Assembly: GCA_900770335.1 (NCBI GenBank)
Contig: CAAGKD010000082.1
Coordinates: 1 to 22,207 of the forward strand
DNA length: 22,207 nt
Source of the DNA: an uncultured Sutterella sp.
GTDB lineage: Bacteria > Pseudomonadota > Gammaproteobacteria > Burkholderiales > Burkholderiaceae_F
Direction of reading: 5' to 3'
Shown in pieces: positions 14,252 to 22,013 of this stretch. A model generated the notes under the pieces. That model did no database searches, had not been told where the DNA came from, and worked only from the letters and a program-made list of their open reading frames with translations. The translations under genes were made by a program, and so were the position numbers. Each line of letters begins with the position of its first letter. The stretch's first letter is position 1.

Positions 14252-15343
14252 TCAGCACCTGAGCCCGCGGCGGTACTGCGGCGGCACCACGAGCACGGGC
14301 ACCTCCTTCACATGGAGCTCCGAGGCGGCGTGCCAGCCCCAGTTCGGGTCGTCGAGCATCGCGCGACCGATGTCGACCATGTCCGCCGCGCCCTCGCGCA
14401 GGATCGTCTCGGCCTGCCAGGCGTCGCGAATGAGCCCCACGGCGAGCACGGGCATGCCGGTCTCGGCCTTGATGCGCGAGGCGAAGGGCACCTGGTAGCC
14501 CGGGCCGACCGGAATCTTCGCGTCCGGGGTGTTCCCGCCCGTCGAGACGTCAACGAAGTGAAGTCCGCGCGCGTGCGCCGCGCGCACGAGCGCGAGCGTG
14601 TCCTCGGGCATCCAGCCTTCGGGGACCCAGTCGGTCGCGGAGACGCGCAGGCCCACGGCGGTGCGCTCGGGCACGGCGTTCATCACCGCGTCCATCACCT
14701 CGCGCGCGAAGCGCATGCGGTTCTCCAGCGCCCCGCCGTACTCGTCGATCCTTCGGTTCGAGAGGGGCGAGAGGAACTGGTGGATGAGGTAGCCGTGCGC
14801 CATGTGGATCTCGATGCCGTCGGCGCCCGCGCTGACGGCGCGGCAGGCGGCCTCGCCGAAGGCGGAGACGATCCGCTGGCACTCTTCAAAATGCAGGGGG
14901 CGCGGCGTCGCGTAGCCGGGCGCGAACGGAATCGCCGAGGGCGCGCGGACGGGCCAGCCGCCCTCCTCGGGCGTGACGCTCCGGCACTCCTCGTCCCAAG
15001 GGCGCGTGGCGCTCGCCTTGCGGCCGGCGTGGTTGAGCTGCACGATGACGCGGCACCCCGGCTCAGTCTCACGCATGAAGGTGATGATCTCCCGCAGGCC
15101 CGCCTCGCACTCGTCGGACCAGAGCCCGAGGTCAGCGTCCGTGATGCGCCCTTCGGGCGTCACGGCCATCGCCTCGATGCAGACGAGGCCCGCGCCGGAG
15201 GCGGCGAGGCGTCCGTAGTGCATCTTGTGAAAAAGCTGCGCGACGCCGCTTCTGGCGCTGTACATGCACATGGGCGGCACCGAGATGCGGTTGGGGACCT
15301 CGAGGGGCCCGAGGCGGATAGGCGTGAAGAGCTGGGTTTCCAT
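14252..15343 (-). CDS. Old Yellow Enzyme-type NADH:flavin oxidoreductase
   Basis: FMN-dependent TIM-barrel ene-reductase of the YqjM (NamA) class, which reduces activated C=C bonds or other electrophiles with NAD(P)H. The ATG at 15341-15343 gives 363 residues, with GGAG nine bases upstream; the frame extends to 15442 without family-like sequence. Landmarks: PNRISVPPMCMYS with C26, the redox-tuning cysteine at the same position as in YqjM; HYGRLAASGAGL; VQLNHAGRKA near 101-110; the substrate-binding pair H180 and H183 in IEIHMAHGYLIHQ; RIDEYGGALENR; and the phosphate-binding VDIGRAMLDDPNW. It is convergent with the prepilin locus and lies downstream of the ribE terminator, so it is probably a separate transcript. 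The natural substrate is unknown. Confidence 0.93.
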   Translation of the reverse strand: METQLFTPIRLGPLEVPNRISVPPMCMYSARSGVAQLFHKMHYGRLAASGAGLVCIEAMAVTPEGRITDADLGLWSDECEAGLREIITFMRETEPGCRVIVQLNHAGRKASATRPWDEECRSVTPEEGGWPVRAPSAIPFAPGYATPRPLHFEECQRIVSAFGEAACRAVSAGADGIEIHMAHGYLIHQFLSPLSNRRIDEYGGALENRMRFAREVMDAVMNAVPERTAVGLRVSATDWVPEGWMPEDTLALVRAAHARGLHFVDVSTGGNTPDAKIPVGPGYQVPFASRIKAETGMPVLAVGLIRDAWQAETILREGAADMVDIGRAMLDDPNWGWHAASELHVKEVPVLVVPPQYRRGLRC

Positions 15344-15444
15344 TTTTTCATTCTCCACCCTCCCGGGGGGCTGCGAATCGACTGCGGGTCGACTCGGGGC
15401 CCCGGGAGGCTCGCCGCCGAGGGCGGATTGCGCCCGCGGCAACG

Positions 15445-15493
15445 AAAAAGCGCCCGGGGACCGACGCCTTTGCGGCTCAGCCCCGACGGGCGC
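15445..15493 (-). terminator. Likely terminator of the ribD-ribE transcript
   Basis: GCGCCCG (15450-15456) pairs with CGGGCGC (15487-15493), with further GGG/CCC pairing inside across a small bulge. On the minus strand the stem is followed by five U (15449-15445). It sits 45 bases past the ribE stop. Confidence 0.6.
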
Positions 15494-15537
15494 GATTTCC
15501 TTTTTGGTCAGGGACCTGCGCTTTCCTGAGGCGATTC

Positions 15538-16155
15538 TCAGAAGAGCGCGTCGTCGTCCTTGAGCGACATTATGCGCTCGACGTAGCGGGCGATCGTGTC
15601 GATCTCAACGTTGACGTAGCTCTGGGGCTTGAGGTGCTTCAGAGTCGTCACCTCAACCGTGTGCGGGATGAGGTTGATCGTGACGAGCGTGTCAAGCGCC
15701 GTGTCCTCAACCTTGTTGATCGTGAGCGAGACGCCGTTGATCGTGATCGATCCCTTGTAGGCGACGTAGGGCGAGAGCTTCCTCGGCACGCGCACGACGA
15801 GGCGCCAGGACTCGGCGACCGGATCCATCGACTCGACCTGGCCCACGCCGTCGACGTGGCCGCTCACGATGTGGCCGTCGACGCGGTCCGAGAGGCGCAT
15901 GGCCTTCTCAAGGTTCACCTCGCCGAAGGTGTCGAGGCCCGTCGTCTTGGAGAGGCTCTCGGCGGAGACGTCGATCTTGAACTCGCGCTCGCTCACCTCG
16001 ACGACGGTCATGCAGGCGCCGTTCACGGCGATCGAGTCGCCCACACGCACCTCATCGAGGCCGAGATCGGGCGCGAGAATCGTGAGTCGCACGCCGTTGC
16101 CGAGCTTCTCGGGCTCGCGAACCTTGCCAATGGCCTGGACAATGCCGGTAAACAT
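15538..16155 (-). CDS. ribE: Riboflavin synthase, alpha subunit
   Basis: Last step of riboflavin synthesis: dismutates two 6,7-dimethyl-8-ribityllumazine molecules to riboflavin and the pyrimidine precursor. The 205 residues contain the two internal lumazine-binding repeats. The first begins MFTGIVQAIGKV and holds VGDSIAVNGACMTV; the second begins around GHIVSGHVDGVGQV and holds KGSITINGVSLTIN. GAGGAGA precedes the ATG. It follows ribD by five bases and closes the nrdR-ribD-ribE run. It is called ribE here in the Bacillus/NCBI sense (ribC in E. coli). Confidence 0.96.
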   Translation of the reverse strand: MFTGIVQAIGKVREPEKLGNGVRLTILAPDLGLDEVRVGDSIAVNGACMTVVEVSEREFKIDVSAESLSKTTGLDTFGEVNLEKAMRLSDRVDGHIVSGHVDGVGQVESMDPVAESWRLVVRVPRKLSPYVAYKGSITINGVSLTINKVEDTALDTLVTINLIPHTVEVTTLKHLKPQSYVNVEIDTIARYVERIMSLKDDDALF

Positions 16156-16160
16156 CTGTT

Positions 16161-17321
16161 TTATCTCCTCAAAAGAATTCGAAGGTCGCCCCCGACGGGC
16201 GTGATTGAATGAAATTTCCAGCGGTGCGCCGCTCCGGGGGACTCCGGCTCCCGGACGGCCGCGGCCGGCAGGCCCGCTCCGAAGAGGCAGGGCGCGTAGT
16301 AGATGAGCAGCTCGTCGGCGAGCCCGGCGTCAAGAAACGCCCCGGCGAGGCGAGGCCCCGCCTCGACGTGAACCTCGTTCACCTCCCGGCGGGCGAGCTC
16401 CGCGAGGAGCGCCGCAAGGTCGACCCGCCCGGCATTATCCGCCTCGGGAAGATGGATCACCTCGGCGCCTTCGGCGACGAGCCTCGAGGCGCGCTCGCGC
16501 GCCGCTTCTGTCGGAGCGGCCGCGACGAGAAGCGCCGCCCCGCCCGGGGAGTGGAGGATCTTCGCCGAGGGCGGCGTCTCGAGCCGCGGGTCGACCACGA
16601 CCCGCAGGGGCTGCCGCTCCTGGTCCTCGAGGCGCACGTTCATCTGCGGATCATCGGCGAGCACGGTGCCCGCGCCCGTGAGGACCGCTCCCGCGCGGCC
16701 GCGCCAGAGCTGAACGTCCGCGCGCGCGGCCTCGCCCGTGATCCACTTCGAGCGCCCGTCCGGAAGCGCCGCGCGGCCGTCCAGGGTCGCCGCGGTCTTG
16801 ACGCGCACCCAGGGCGTGCCGCGGGTCATGCGCGTGAGAAAACCCGCGTTCACCTCGCGCGCCTCGGCGTCGCGCACGCCGAGCGAAACCGAGACGCCCG
16901 CCTCGACGAGCATCCTCAGGCCCCGCCCGTGCACCCGGGGGTTGGGGTCGCCCGTCGCGGCGACGACGCGCCCGATGCGGGCGTTGATGAGCGCGAGCGC
17001 GCAGGGCGGCGTGCGCCCCCAGTGCGAGCAGGGCTCGAGCGTGACGTAGGCGGTGGCGCCCTCGACGGACTCGCCCCGCTCAAAGGCGTCGCGCAGCGCC
17101 ATCACCTCGGCGTGCGGACCGCCGGTGCGCTGCGTGTGGCCGCGTCCGATGACGCGCCCGTCGCGCACGATCACCGCGCCCACGGACGGGTTCGGCGGCG
17201 AGATGCGCCAGGCGAGGCGCGCCTCCTCAAGGGCCATGTCCATCCAGCGCTCGTCCTCGGCGAGGCGATCAGCGGGCTCGGGGAACTCCGCGGCGGCCTC
17301 GGTGAGTGAATCCTCGCTCAT
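16161..17321 (-). CDS. ribD: Bifunctional riboflavin deaminase/reductase RibD
   Basis: Performs the deamination and ribosyl-reduction steps of riboflavin synthesis. The ATG at 17319-17321 (GGGAGG upstream) gives 386 residues. The N-terminal zinc deaminase has H70-A-E72 and PCSH with C98, then C107. The C-terminal reductase domain begins at RVKTAATLDGRAAL and has SKWITGEAAR and the dinucleotide-binding segment VLTGAGTVLADDP. The start overlaps the nrdR stop by four bases (ATGA), so the two are translationally coupled. The first 25 residues (Glu/Ala-rich) are longer than in E. coli RibD. Confidence 0.96.
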   Translation of the reverse strand: MSEDSLTEAAAEFPEPADRLAEDERWMDMALEEARLAWRISPPNPSVGAVIVRDGRVIGRGHTQRTGGPHAEVMALRDAFERGESVEGATAYVTLEPCSHWGRTPPCALALINARIGRVVAATGDPNPRVHGRGLRMLVEAGVSVSLGVRDAEAREVNAGFLTRMTRGTPWVRVKTAATLDGRAALPDGRSKWITGEAARADVQLWRGRAGAVLTGAGTVLADDPQMNVRLEDQERQPLRVVVDPRLETPPSAKILHSPGGAALLVAAAPTEAARERASRLVAEGAEVIHLPEADNAGRVDLAALLAELARREVNEVHVEAGPRLAGAFLDAGLADELLIYYAPCLFGAGLPAAAVREPESPGAAHRWKFHSITPVGGDLRILLRR

Positions 17322-17860
17322 CGCGCCTCCCGAAGCGGAGCGTCGAGCCTCACGGCGTCCACGCCGTCCGCTCCCTCGGCGCATTCCGAGCCGTCGGCGG
17401 ACCGGGCGCTCTCGCGCGCGGCCGACTCGATCATCTCGGCGAACGTCTTGGGATCGTTGATGTTGAGGTACACGGAGGCGAAGCGGATCCAGGCGATGAG
17501 GTCCATCGCGCGAAGCTCCTCAAGGACGAGCTCGCCCACGCGGCTCGACCGGATCTCGCGCTCACCCGAACCGCACATGCGCTGCTCGATCGCGTCGACG
17601 GCCGCGTCGATCCGCTCCGAGGAGACGGGGCGCTTCCTGAGCGCGAGCATCATGGAGCCGCGCAGCTTCTCTCGGCTGTACTCGACCCGCCCGCCCCCGC
17701 GCTTGACGATCCAGGGCATGGCGAGCGAAATGCGCTCGAAGGTTGTGAAGCGCTTGCCGCAGCTCTGGCACTGCCTGCGGCGGCGGATGACCGTGCCCGA
17801 GTCTGGCGCGCGCGAGTCGACGACGCTTGTCTGGGGATTCTGGCAAAAGGGACAGCGCAC
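17318..17860 (-). CDS. nrdR: Transcriptional repressor NrdR
   Basis: Zinc-finger/ATP-cone repressor of ribonucleotide reductase genes, sensing dATP/ATP. The GTG at 17858-17860 is chosen because it yields the canonical start (M)RCPFC and has AAGGAGA six bases upstream; the frame is open to 17926. Zinc ligands are C3, C6, C31 and C34. The ATP-cone spans about residues 48-140 (IVKRGGGRVEYSREKL, then ALRKRPVS). The 180-residue product has a C-terminal tail of about 30 residues beyond the usual 150, rich in Glu, Ala and Ser. Its link to glyA and ribD is a standard proteobacterial arrangement. Confidence 0.95.
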   Translation of the reverse strand: MRCPFCQNPQTSVVDSRAPDSGTVIRRRRQCQSCGKRFTTFERISLAMPWIVKRGGGRVEYSREKLRGSMMLALRKRPVSSERIDAAVDAIEQRMCGSGEREIRSSRVGELVLEELRAMDLIAWIRFASVYLNINDPKTFAEMIESAARESARSADGSECAEGADGVDAVRLDAPLREAR

Positions 17861-17897
17861 CGCGGATCTCCTTGTCTCATCGGAAAATGATCCTTGA

Positions 17898-17903
17898 ATT
17901 CTA
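17898..17903 (-). promoter_or_regulatory. Candidate -10 box of nrdR-ribD-ribE
   Basis: Minus-strand 17903-17898 reads TAGAAT, 5 of 6 to the consensus, 37 bases before the GTG start. No convincing -35 is present; a small GC dyad (GGCGC-GCG-GCGCC, 17909-17921) occupies the spacer region. I did not recognise an NrdR box. Confidence 0.35.
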
Positions 17904-17937
17904 CCTTTGGCGCGCGGCGCCGACACTGCAGATGGTC

Positions 17938-17990
17938 GAACGGCCCGCCGGACGGGCAGATGTTGCGTCTGCCGCCCGGACGGGCCGTTC
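17938..17990. other. Long imperfect palindrome between glyA and nrdR
   Basis: GAACGGCCCG (17938-17947) pairs with CGGGCCGTTC (17981-17990), and inside it GGCAGA (17955-17960) pairs with TCTGCC (17968-17973). The hairpin is strong but has no U run on either strand. It may slow or stop glyA transcripts (for instance with Rho) or stabilise an RNA end. Confidence 0.5.
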
Positions 17991-18047
17991 AGGATGCCTG
18001 CGCGCAGGAGCGAAGCCTCAGCCGCCCCGCCCCCGCGCGGCGGGTCG

Positions 18048-19310
18048 TCACTCGCCGTAGACCGGGAAGGCCGCGGTGAGCTTGGCGACCTCGGCGCGGA
18101 CGCGGTCGAGGACGGCGACGTCCTCGGGCGCCTCGAGGACGTCGACGATGAGGTTGGCCGTGAGGCGGGCCTCGTTCTCGCCGAACCCGCGGGTCGTCAT
18201 GGCGGGCGAGCCGAGGCGGATGCCGGACGTGACGAAGGGCTTCTCGGGGTCGTTCGGAATGGCATTCTTGTTGACCGTGATGCCCACCGAGTGCAGGACC
18301 GTCTCGGCGGCCTTGCCGGTGATGTGCAGGGGCCGGAGGTCCACGAGCATGACGTGGCTCTCCGTGCCGCCCGAAACGATCCTCAGGCCGCGGGCCATGA
18401 GGGTCTCGGCCATCGCGGCGGCATTCTTCACGACCTGCTCCTGATAGACCTTGTACTCGGGGCGCAGGGCCTCACCCAGAGCGGCGGCCTTGGCGGCGAT
18501 CACGTGCATGAGGGGGCCGCCCTGCATGCCCGGGAAGACGGCGGAGTTGATCTTCTTCTCGAGATCAGGCTTGACGAAGATCATGCCGCCGCGCGGGCCG
18601 CGCAGTGTCTTGTGGGTCGTCGTCGTGACGATGTCGGCGTGGCCGAACGGGGTCGGGTAGACGCCCGCGGCGATCAGGCCCGCGTAGTGGGCCATGTCGA
18701 CCATCAGCAGGGCGCCCACGGAGTGCGCGATCTCGGCGAAGCGCTTGAAGTCGATCTTCTTGGAGTAGGCCGAGGCGCCCGTCACGATGAGCTTCGGATG
18801 GTGCTCGTTGGCGAGGCGCTCGACGGCGTCCATGTCGATCTCCTCGCGCTCGTTGAGGCCGTAGGGGACCGCGTTGAAGTACTTGCCCGAGAAGTTGAGG
18901 TGCATGCCGTGCGTGAGGTGGCCGCCGTCGGCGAGCGAGAGCCCCATGAACGTGTCGCCGGGCTGCAGGACCGCGAAGAAGACCGCGGAGTTGGCCTGGG
19001 CGCCCGAGTGCGGCTGCACGTTGACGGCCATCTCGACGCCGGCGGGCTCGCAGAAGAGCTTCTTGGCGCGCTCGATCGCGAGGCGCTCGACCTCGTCGAC
19101 GAATTCGCAGCCGCCGTAGTAGCGCTTGCCGGGATAGCCCTCGGCGTACTTGTTGGTGAGGCAGCTGCCCTGGGCGGCCATGACGGCCGGCGAGGCGTAG
19201 TTCTCGCTCGCGATGAGCTCGATGTTCTGCTCCTGGCGCTTCGCTTCAGCGTCAATCCACTGCCACAGATCGGGATCCTGCTTGGCGGGGCATTCGGATG
19301 TCTTGAACAT
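18048..19310 (-). CDS. glyA: Serine hydroxymethyltransferase
   Basis: PLP enzyme interconverting serine plus tetrahydrofolate with glycine plus 5,10-methylene-tetrahydrofolate, the main one-carbon source. The 420 residues match the family throughout: IELIASENYAS near 30, the KYAEGYPGKRYYGG segment (54-67), NVQPHSGAQAN (97-107), MVDMAHYAGL, and the PLP lysine K234 in TTTTHKTLRGPRGG. AGAGGA precedes the ATG. It is downstream of the PEBP gene by 56 bases and upstream of nrdR by 187 bases. Confidence 0.97.
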   Translation of the reverse strand: MFKTSECPAKQDPDLWQWIDAEAKRQEQNIELIASENYASPAVMAAQGSCLTNKYAEGYPGKRYYGGCEFVDEVERLAIERAKKLFCEPAGVEMAVNVQPHSGAQANSAVFFAVLQPGDTFMGLSLADGGHLTHGMHLNFSGKYFNAVPYGLNEREEIDMDAVERLANEHHPKLIVTGASAYSKKIDFKRFAEIAHSVGALLMVDMAHYAGLIAAGVYPTPFGHADIVTTTTHKTLRGPRGGMIFVKPDLEKKINSAVFPGMQGGPLMHVIAAKAAALGEALRPEYKVYQEQVVKNAAAMAETLMARGLRIVSGGTESHVMLVDLRPLHITGKAAETVLHSVGITVNKNAIPNDPEKPFVTSGIRLGSPAMTTRGFGENEARLTANLIVDVLEAPEDVAVLDRVRAEVAKLTAAFPVYGE

Positions 19311-19366
19311 GAAAAATCCTCTGCTTAGGGGGTATGGTTGGTCTTCTTGCGGATTCGAATGCGCGT

Positions 19367-19966
19367 TCAGCGCAAGCGAATGTTCAGTGTATAGCGTCCG
19401 TCAAGCTCGGCGGTGGCGAGGACATGCCCTTTCGTGAGCCGCTCGACGTCAGCCCACGTGAATCGAGCGGGCAGCCCCGGGACCGTCTCGACGTCAAGCG
19501 CCATGACGATGAAGCGGTAGGTGTGCACGCGCGCGTCGAAGAAGGGCGGGCAGGGACCGTCCCAGCCCGTGCCGCACTCGCCCTCGGGCGGCACCGCGCC
19601 GCGGCTGTAGTCGTTGATCCCATCAAGCCCGCACCCGGCGGGGCGGTCAGCGCCGTGGCGCAAGCGCCCCTCGGGAATCGAGGAGAGCGTCGCCGGGACG
19701 TTCGCCTGCACCCAGTGCACGAAGCGCCGGCGGACTTGACTCGCGGGGAGCTCTCCGGCCGCGTCGCGCTCCGAGAGATCCGTCGGCACGTCGTCGTCGA
19801 GGCAGCAGAGCACGAAGGAGCGCGTCCCATCGGGGACGCCGCCCCAGGCGAGGTGCGGATTGAGGTTCTCCGACGAGACGGTCTCGCCACGGGCGTTCAT
19901 GCGGCCGAAGGCGCAGCGCTCCGGAATGAAGGCGCCGTCAGTGAAGGTGTTCGAAGAGATTCTCAT
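19367..19966 (-). CDS. PEBP-family (YbhB/YbcL, Raf-kinase-inhibitor-like) protein
   Basis: Member of the phosphatidylethanolamine-binding protein family, whose bacterial role is poorly known. The ATG at 19964-19966 has GGAGG upstream and gives 199 residues; the frame is open 11 codons further. Family landmarks: NPHLAWGGVPDGTRSF near residues 37-52, CLDDDVP, FVHWVQANVP near 82-91, and the later GWDGPCPP and HTYRFIVMALD. No signal peptide is seen, so it is probably cytoplasmic. It lies between dtd and glyA on the same strand. The adjacency with translation and one-carbon genes gives no clear clue to function. Confidence 0.88.
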   Translation of the reverse strand: MRISSNTFTDGAFIPERCAFGRMNARGETVSSENLNPHLAWGGVPDGTRSFVLCCLDDDVPTDLSERDAAGELPASQVRRRFVHWVQANVPATLSSIPEGRLRHGADRPAGCGLDGINDYSRGAVPPEGECGTGWDGPCPPFFDARVHTYRFIVMALDVETVPGLPARFTWADVERLTKGHVLATAELDGRYTLNIRLR

Positions 19967-19989
19967 GAGAGCCTCCGCAGGATGGAGAA

Positions 19990-20063
19990 GTCGCGGCAAA
20001 GCCGCGACGCGAAATTTTTTTTGAGTCCTCCGAGGCGATTGAAGCGCCTCAGAGGAGCCTCAA
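19990..20063. other. Hairpin pair with T8 run between dtd and the PEBP gene
   Basis: GTCGCGGC (19990-19997) pairs with GCCGCGAC (20001-20008) around AAA; eight T lie at 20015-20022. A second hairpin follows, GAGGCG/CGCCTC near 20031-20050, extended by CCTC/GAGG. The T run follows the first hairpin only on the plus strand, where no gene ends, so the pair is not an ordinary terminator for dtd. Minus-strand transcripts would carry both hairpins and an A8 run in the PEBP leader. Confidence 0.45.
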
Positions 20064-20070
20064 AAGGGCC

Positions 20071-20544
20071 TCAGAAGCGCATCGGGAATGTCGCCGGGCC
20101 GTCGTTTTCGAGCGACACGATCATGTGCGCGCCGAAGACGCCCTCGCCCACCTTGAGCCCAAGCGCGCGAAGCTCGCTCACGTACTGCGCGAAGCGCTCC
20201 CGGGCGAGTCCGGACTCGGCCGCGCCCGAGAAGCTCGGACGATTGCCGCCCGACACGTCCGCGGCGAGCGTGAACTGCGAGACGGCGAGGACCGCTCCGC
20301 CCGCGTCGAGGACAGAACGGTTCATGCGCCCCGACGCGTCCTCGAAGACGCGCAGCCGCGCGGTCTTGGCCGCGGCCTTCCTCACGCGCTCGGGCGTGTC
20401 GCCGGGCTCGGCGCAGACAAGGGCGAGAAGCCCCCGCCCGATCTCCGAAACGGGCCGCTCGGCGGCGCCGGCCCCCTTCGCTTCGCCCGCATCCTCGCGG
20501 ACCGCGACGGCGGCGCGCCGCACGCGCTGCAGCAGGACGATCAT
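20071..20544 (-). CDS. dtd: D-aminoacyl-tRNA deacylase
   Basis: Hydrolyses D-amino acids mischarged onto tRNA (for example D-Tyr-tRNA) and so protects translation. The ATG at 20542-20544 overlaps the tyrS stop by four bases (ATGA), giving 157 residues. Family signatures are clear: MIVLLQRVRRAAV at the start, SQFTLAADVSGGNRPSF near 89-105, and GVFGAHMIVSLENDGPATF, which holds the N-x-G-P-x-T active-site motif. A low-complexity insert of about 12 residues (EDAGEAKGAGAAE) near residue 18 is unusual. Coupling to tyrS makes sense because the synthetase can itself charge D-tyrosine. Confidence 0.95.
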   Translation of the reverse strand: MIVLLQRVRRAAVAVREDAGEAKGAGAAERPVSEIGRGLLALVCAEPGDTPERVRKAAAKTARLRVFEDASGRMNRSVLDAGGAVLAVSQFTLAADVSGGNRPSFSGAAESGLARERFAQYVSELRALGLKVGEGVFGAHMIVSLENDGPATFPMRF

Positions 20545-21803
20545 TCGCCCGCCGTCACGGTGACGCGCGCCCAGCGGCGCTTGCCGACCTGCAGCACGAG
20601 GGGCTCGCCCCCGGCGGGGATCCTCAGCGCGCGGTCGCGCACGGTCTCGCCGTTGATCCTCACGCCGCCCTGGTCGATGTTGCGGCCCGCCTCGGCGTTC
20701 GAGGGGGCAAGGCCCGCAGCGCGGATCATCTGCATCACGCCGATGTCGCCGCCCTGGGCGGCGACGGCGACCTCGGGAATGTCGTTCGGCACGGCGCCCT
20801 TCTGGAAGCGGGCGCTGAACTCGGCCTCGGCCGCATCGGCGTCGGCGCAGCTGTGGAAGCGCTCGACGATCTCGCGGGCGAGCATCACCTTGGCGTCGCG
20901 GGGGTTGCGGCCCTCGGCGCACTCCCGGCGCAGCTGCGCGATCTCTGCGTTGCCCTTGAGCGAGAGCAGGTCGTACCAGTTCCACATCAGGTCGTCGGAA
21001 ATGGACATCACCTTGCCGAACATGTCGTTCGGAGCGTCCGTGATGCCGATGTAGTTCTTCTTGCTCTTGCTCATCTTGACGACGCCGTCAAGGCCCACGA
21101 GCAGCGGCATCGTGAGGATGCACTGCGGCTCCTGGCCGTACTGGCGCTGGAGCTCGCGGCCGACGAGCAGATTGAAGCGCTGGTCCGAGCCGCCGAGCTC
21201 GAGGTCGGCCTGAAGCGCCACCGAGTCGTAGCCCTGCATGAGGGGGTAGAGAAGCTCGTGCATCGCGATCGGAAGCTCCTCCTTGAAGCGCTTGGCGAAG
21301 TCGTCGCGCTCGAGGAGCCGCGCGAGCGTGTAGCGGCTCGCGAGCTGGATGAGGCCCGCGGCGCCCAGGGCGTTGCTCCACTCGGAGTTGTAGCGGACCT
21401 CGGTCTTCTCGAGGTCGAGGATGTGGCCGGCCTGGTTGAGGTAGGTCTGGGCGTTCGCCTCGATCTGCTCGCGCGTGAGGGGGGGACGCGTCGTGTTGCG
21501 CCCCGAGGGATCGCCGATCGCGGCGGTGAAGTCGCCCACGAGGAAGATCACCGTGTGGCCGAGGTCCTGGAGCTGGCGAAGCTTGTTGAGCACCACCGTG
21601 TGGCCGACGTGAATGTCCGGAGCCGTCGGGTCAAGGCCGAGCTTGCAGCGCAGGGGGCGGCCGGTCGCCTTCGCGCGGGCGAGCTTCTGCTCGAACTCGC
21701 TCTCAATGAGGAAGGTGTCCGTGCCGCGGGCGATGAGCTGCATGGCCTCGCGGATGTCATCCGTCACGGGGTAGGTCTTGGCCTGAGCGGTTTCTTGTGT
21801 CAT
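20541..21803 (-). CDS. tyrS: Tyrosyl-tRNA synthetase
   Basis: Class I synthetase charging tRNA-Tyr. The 420 residues contain the HIGH motif as HVGH (65-68), GDFTAAIGDPSGR, the tyrosine-pocket region with GGSDQRFNLLVGR, and the KMSKS motif at 243-247 (VVKMSKSKKN). The C-terminal S4 RNA-binding domain spans about 355-415 (LAPSNAEAGRNI, then GGVRINGETV). The ATG at 21803 has no strong Shine-Dalgarno sequence. It begins a minus-strand run tyrS-dtd-PEBP-glyA and overlaps dtd by four bases. Confidence 0.97.
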   Translation of the reverse strand: MTQETAQAKTYPVTDDIREAMQLIARGTDTFLIESEFEQKLARAKATGRPLRCKLGLDPTAPDIHVGHTVVLNKLRQLQDLGHTVIFLVGDFTAAIGDPSGRNTTRPPLTREQIEANAQTYLNQAGHILDLEKTEVRYNSEWSNALGAAGLIQLASRYTLARLLERDDFAKRFKEELPIAMHELLYPLMQGYDSVALQADLELGGSDQRFNLLVGRELQRQYGQEPQCILTMPLLVGLDGVVKMSKSKKNYIGITDAPNDMFGKVMSISDDLMWNWYDLLSLKGNAEIAQLRRECAEGRNPRDAKVMLAREIVERFHSCADADAAEAEFSARFQKGAVPNDIPEVAVAAQGGDIGVMQMIRAAGLAPSNAEAGRNIDQGGVRINGETVRDRALRIPAGGEPLVLQVGKRRWARVTVTAGE

Positions 21804-22013
21804 TTGGCTTAAGGTTTCTCGGAAATCTCGGACGGAATGGTCTGCGCGCCGGCCCGAGGCCCGTCCGCGGCCGGCGGCGTGCGGACGCGCGGCGGGCGCC
21901 TCCGCTCTGTAACAGAAGGAGAAACTTTAGCATTTTGCCGGGATGACCGCCTAAAATATGGAATTTGCTTGGAATAAACAGCCTCACACCATTGAGGCGC
22001 CCGCGGAAATCCG

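Noticed and set aside
14312..15529. A 405-codon plus-strand frame opposite the Old Yellow Enzyme gene
   Set aside because: Antisense shadow; Arg/Ala/Val-rich with no domain seen.
17907..19328. A 473-codon plus-strand frame opposite glyA
   Set aside because: Antisense shadow of the clearly recognisable glyA gene, with no family signature.
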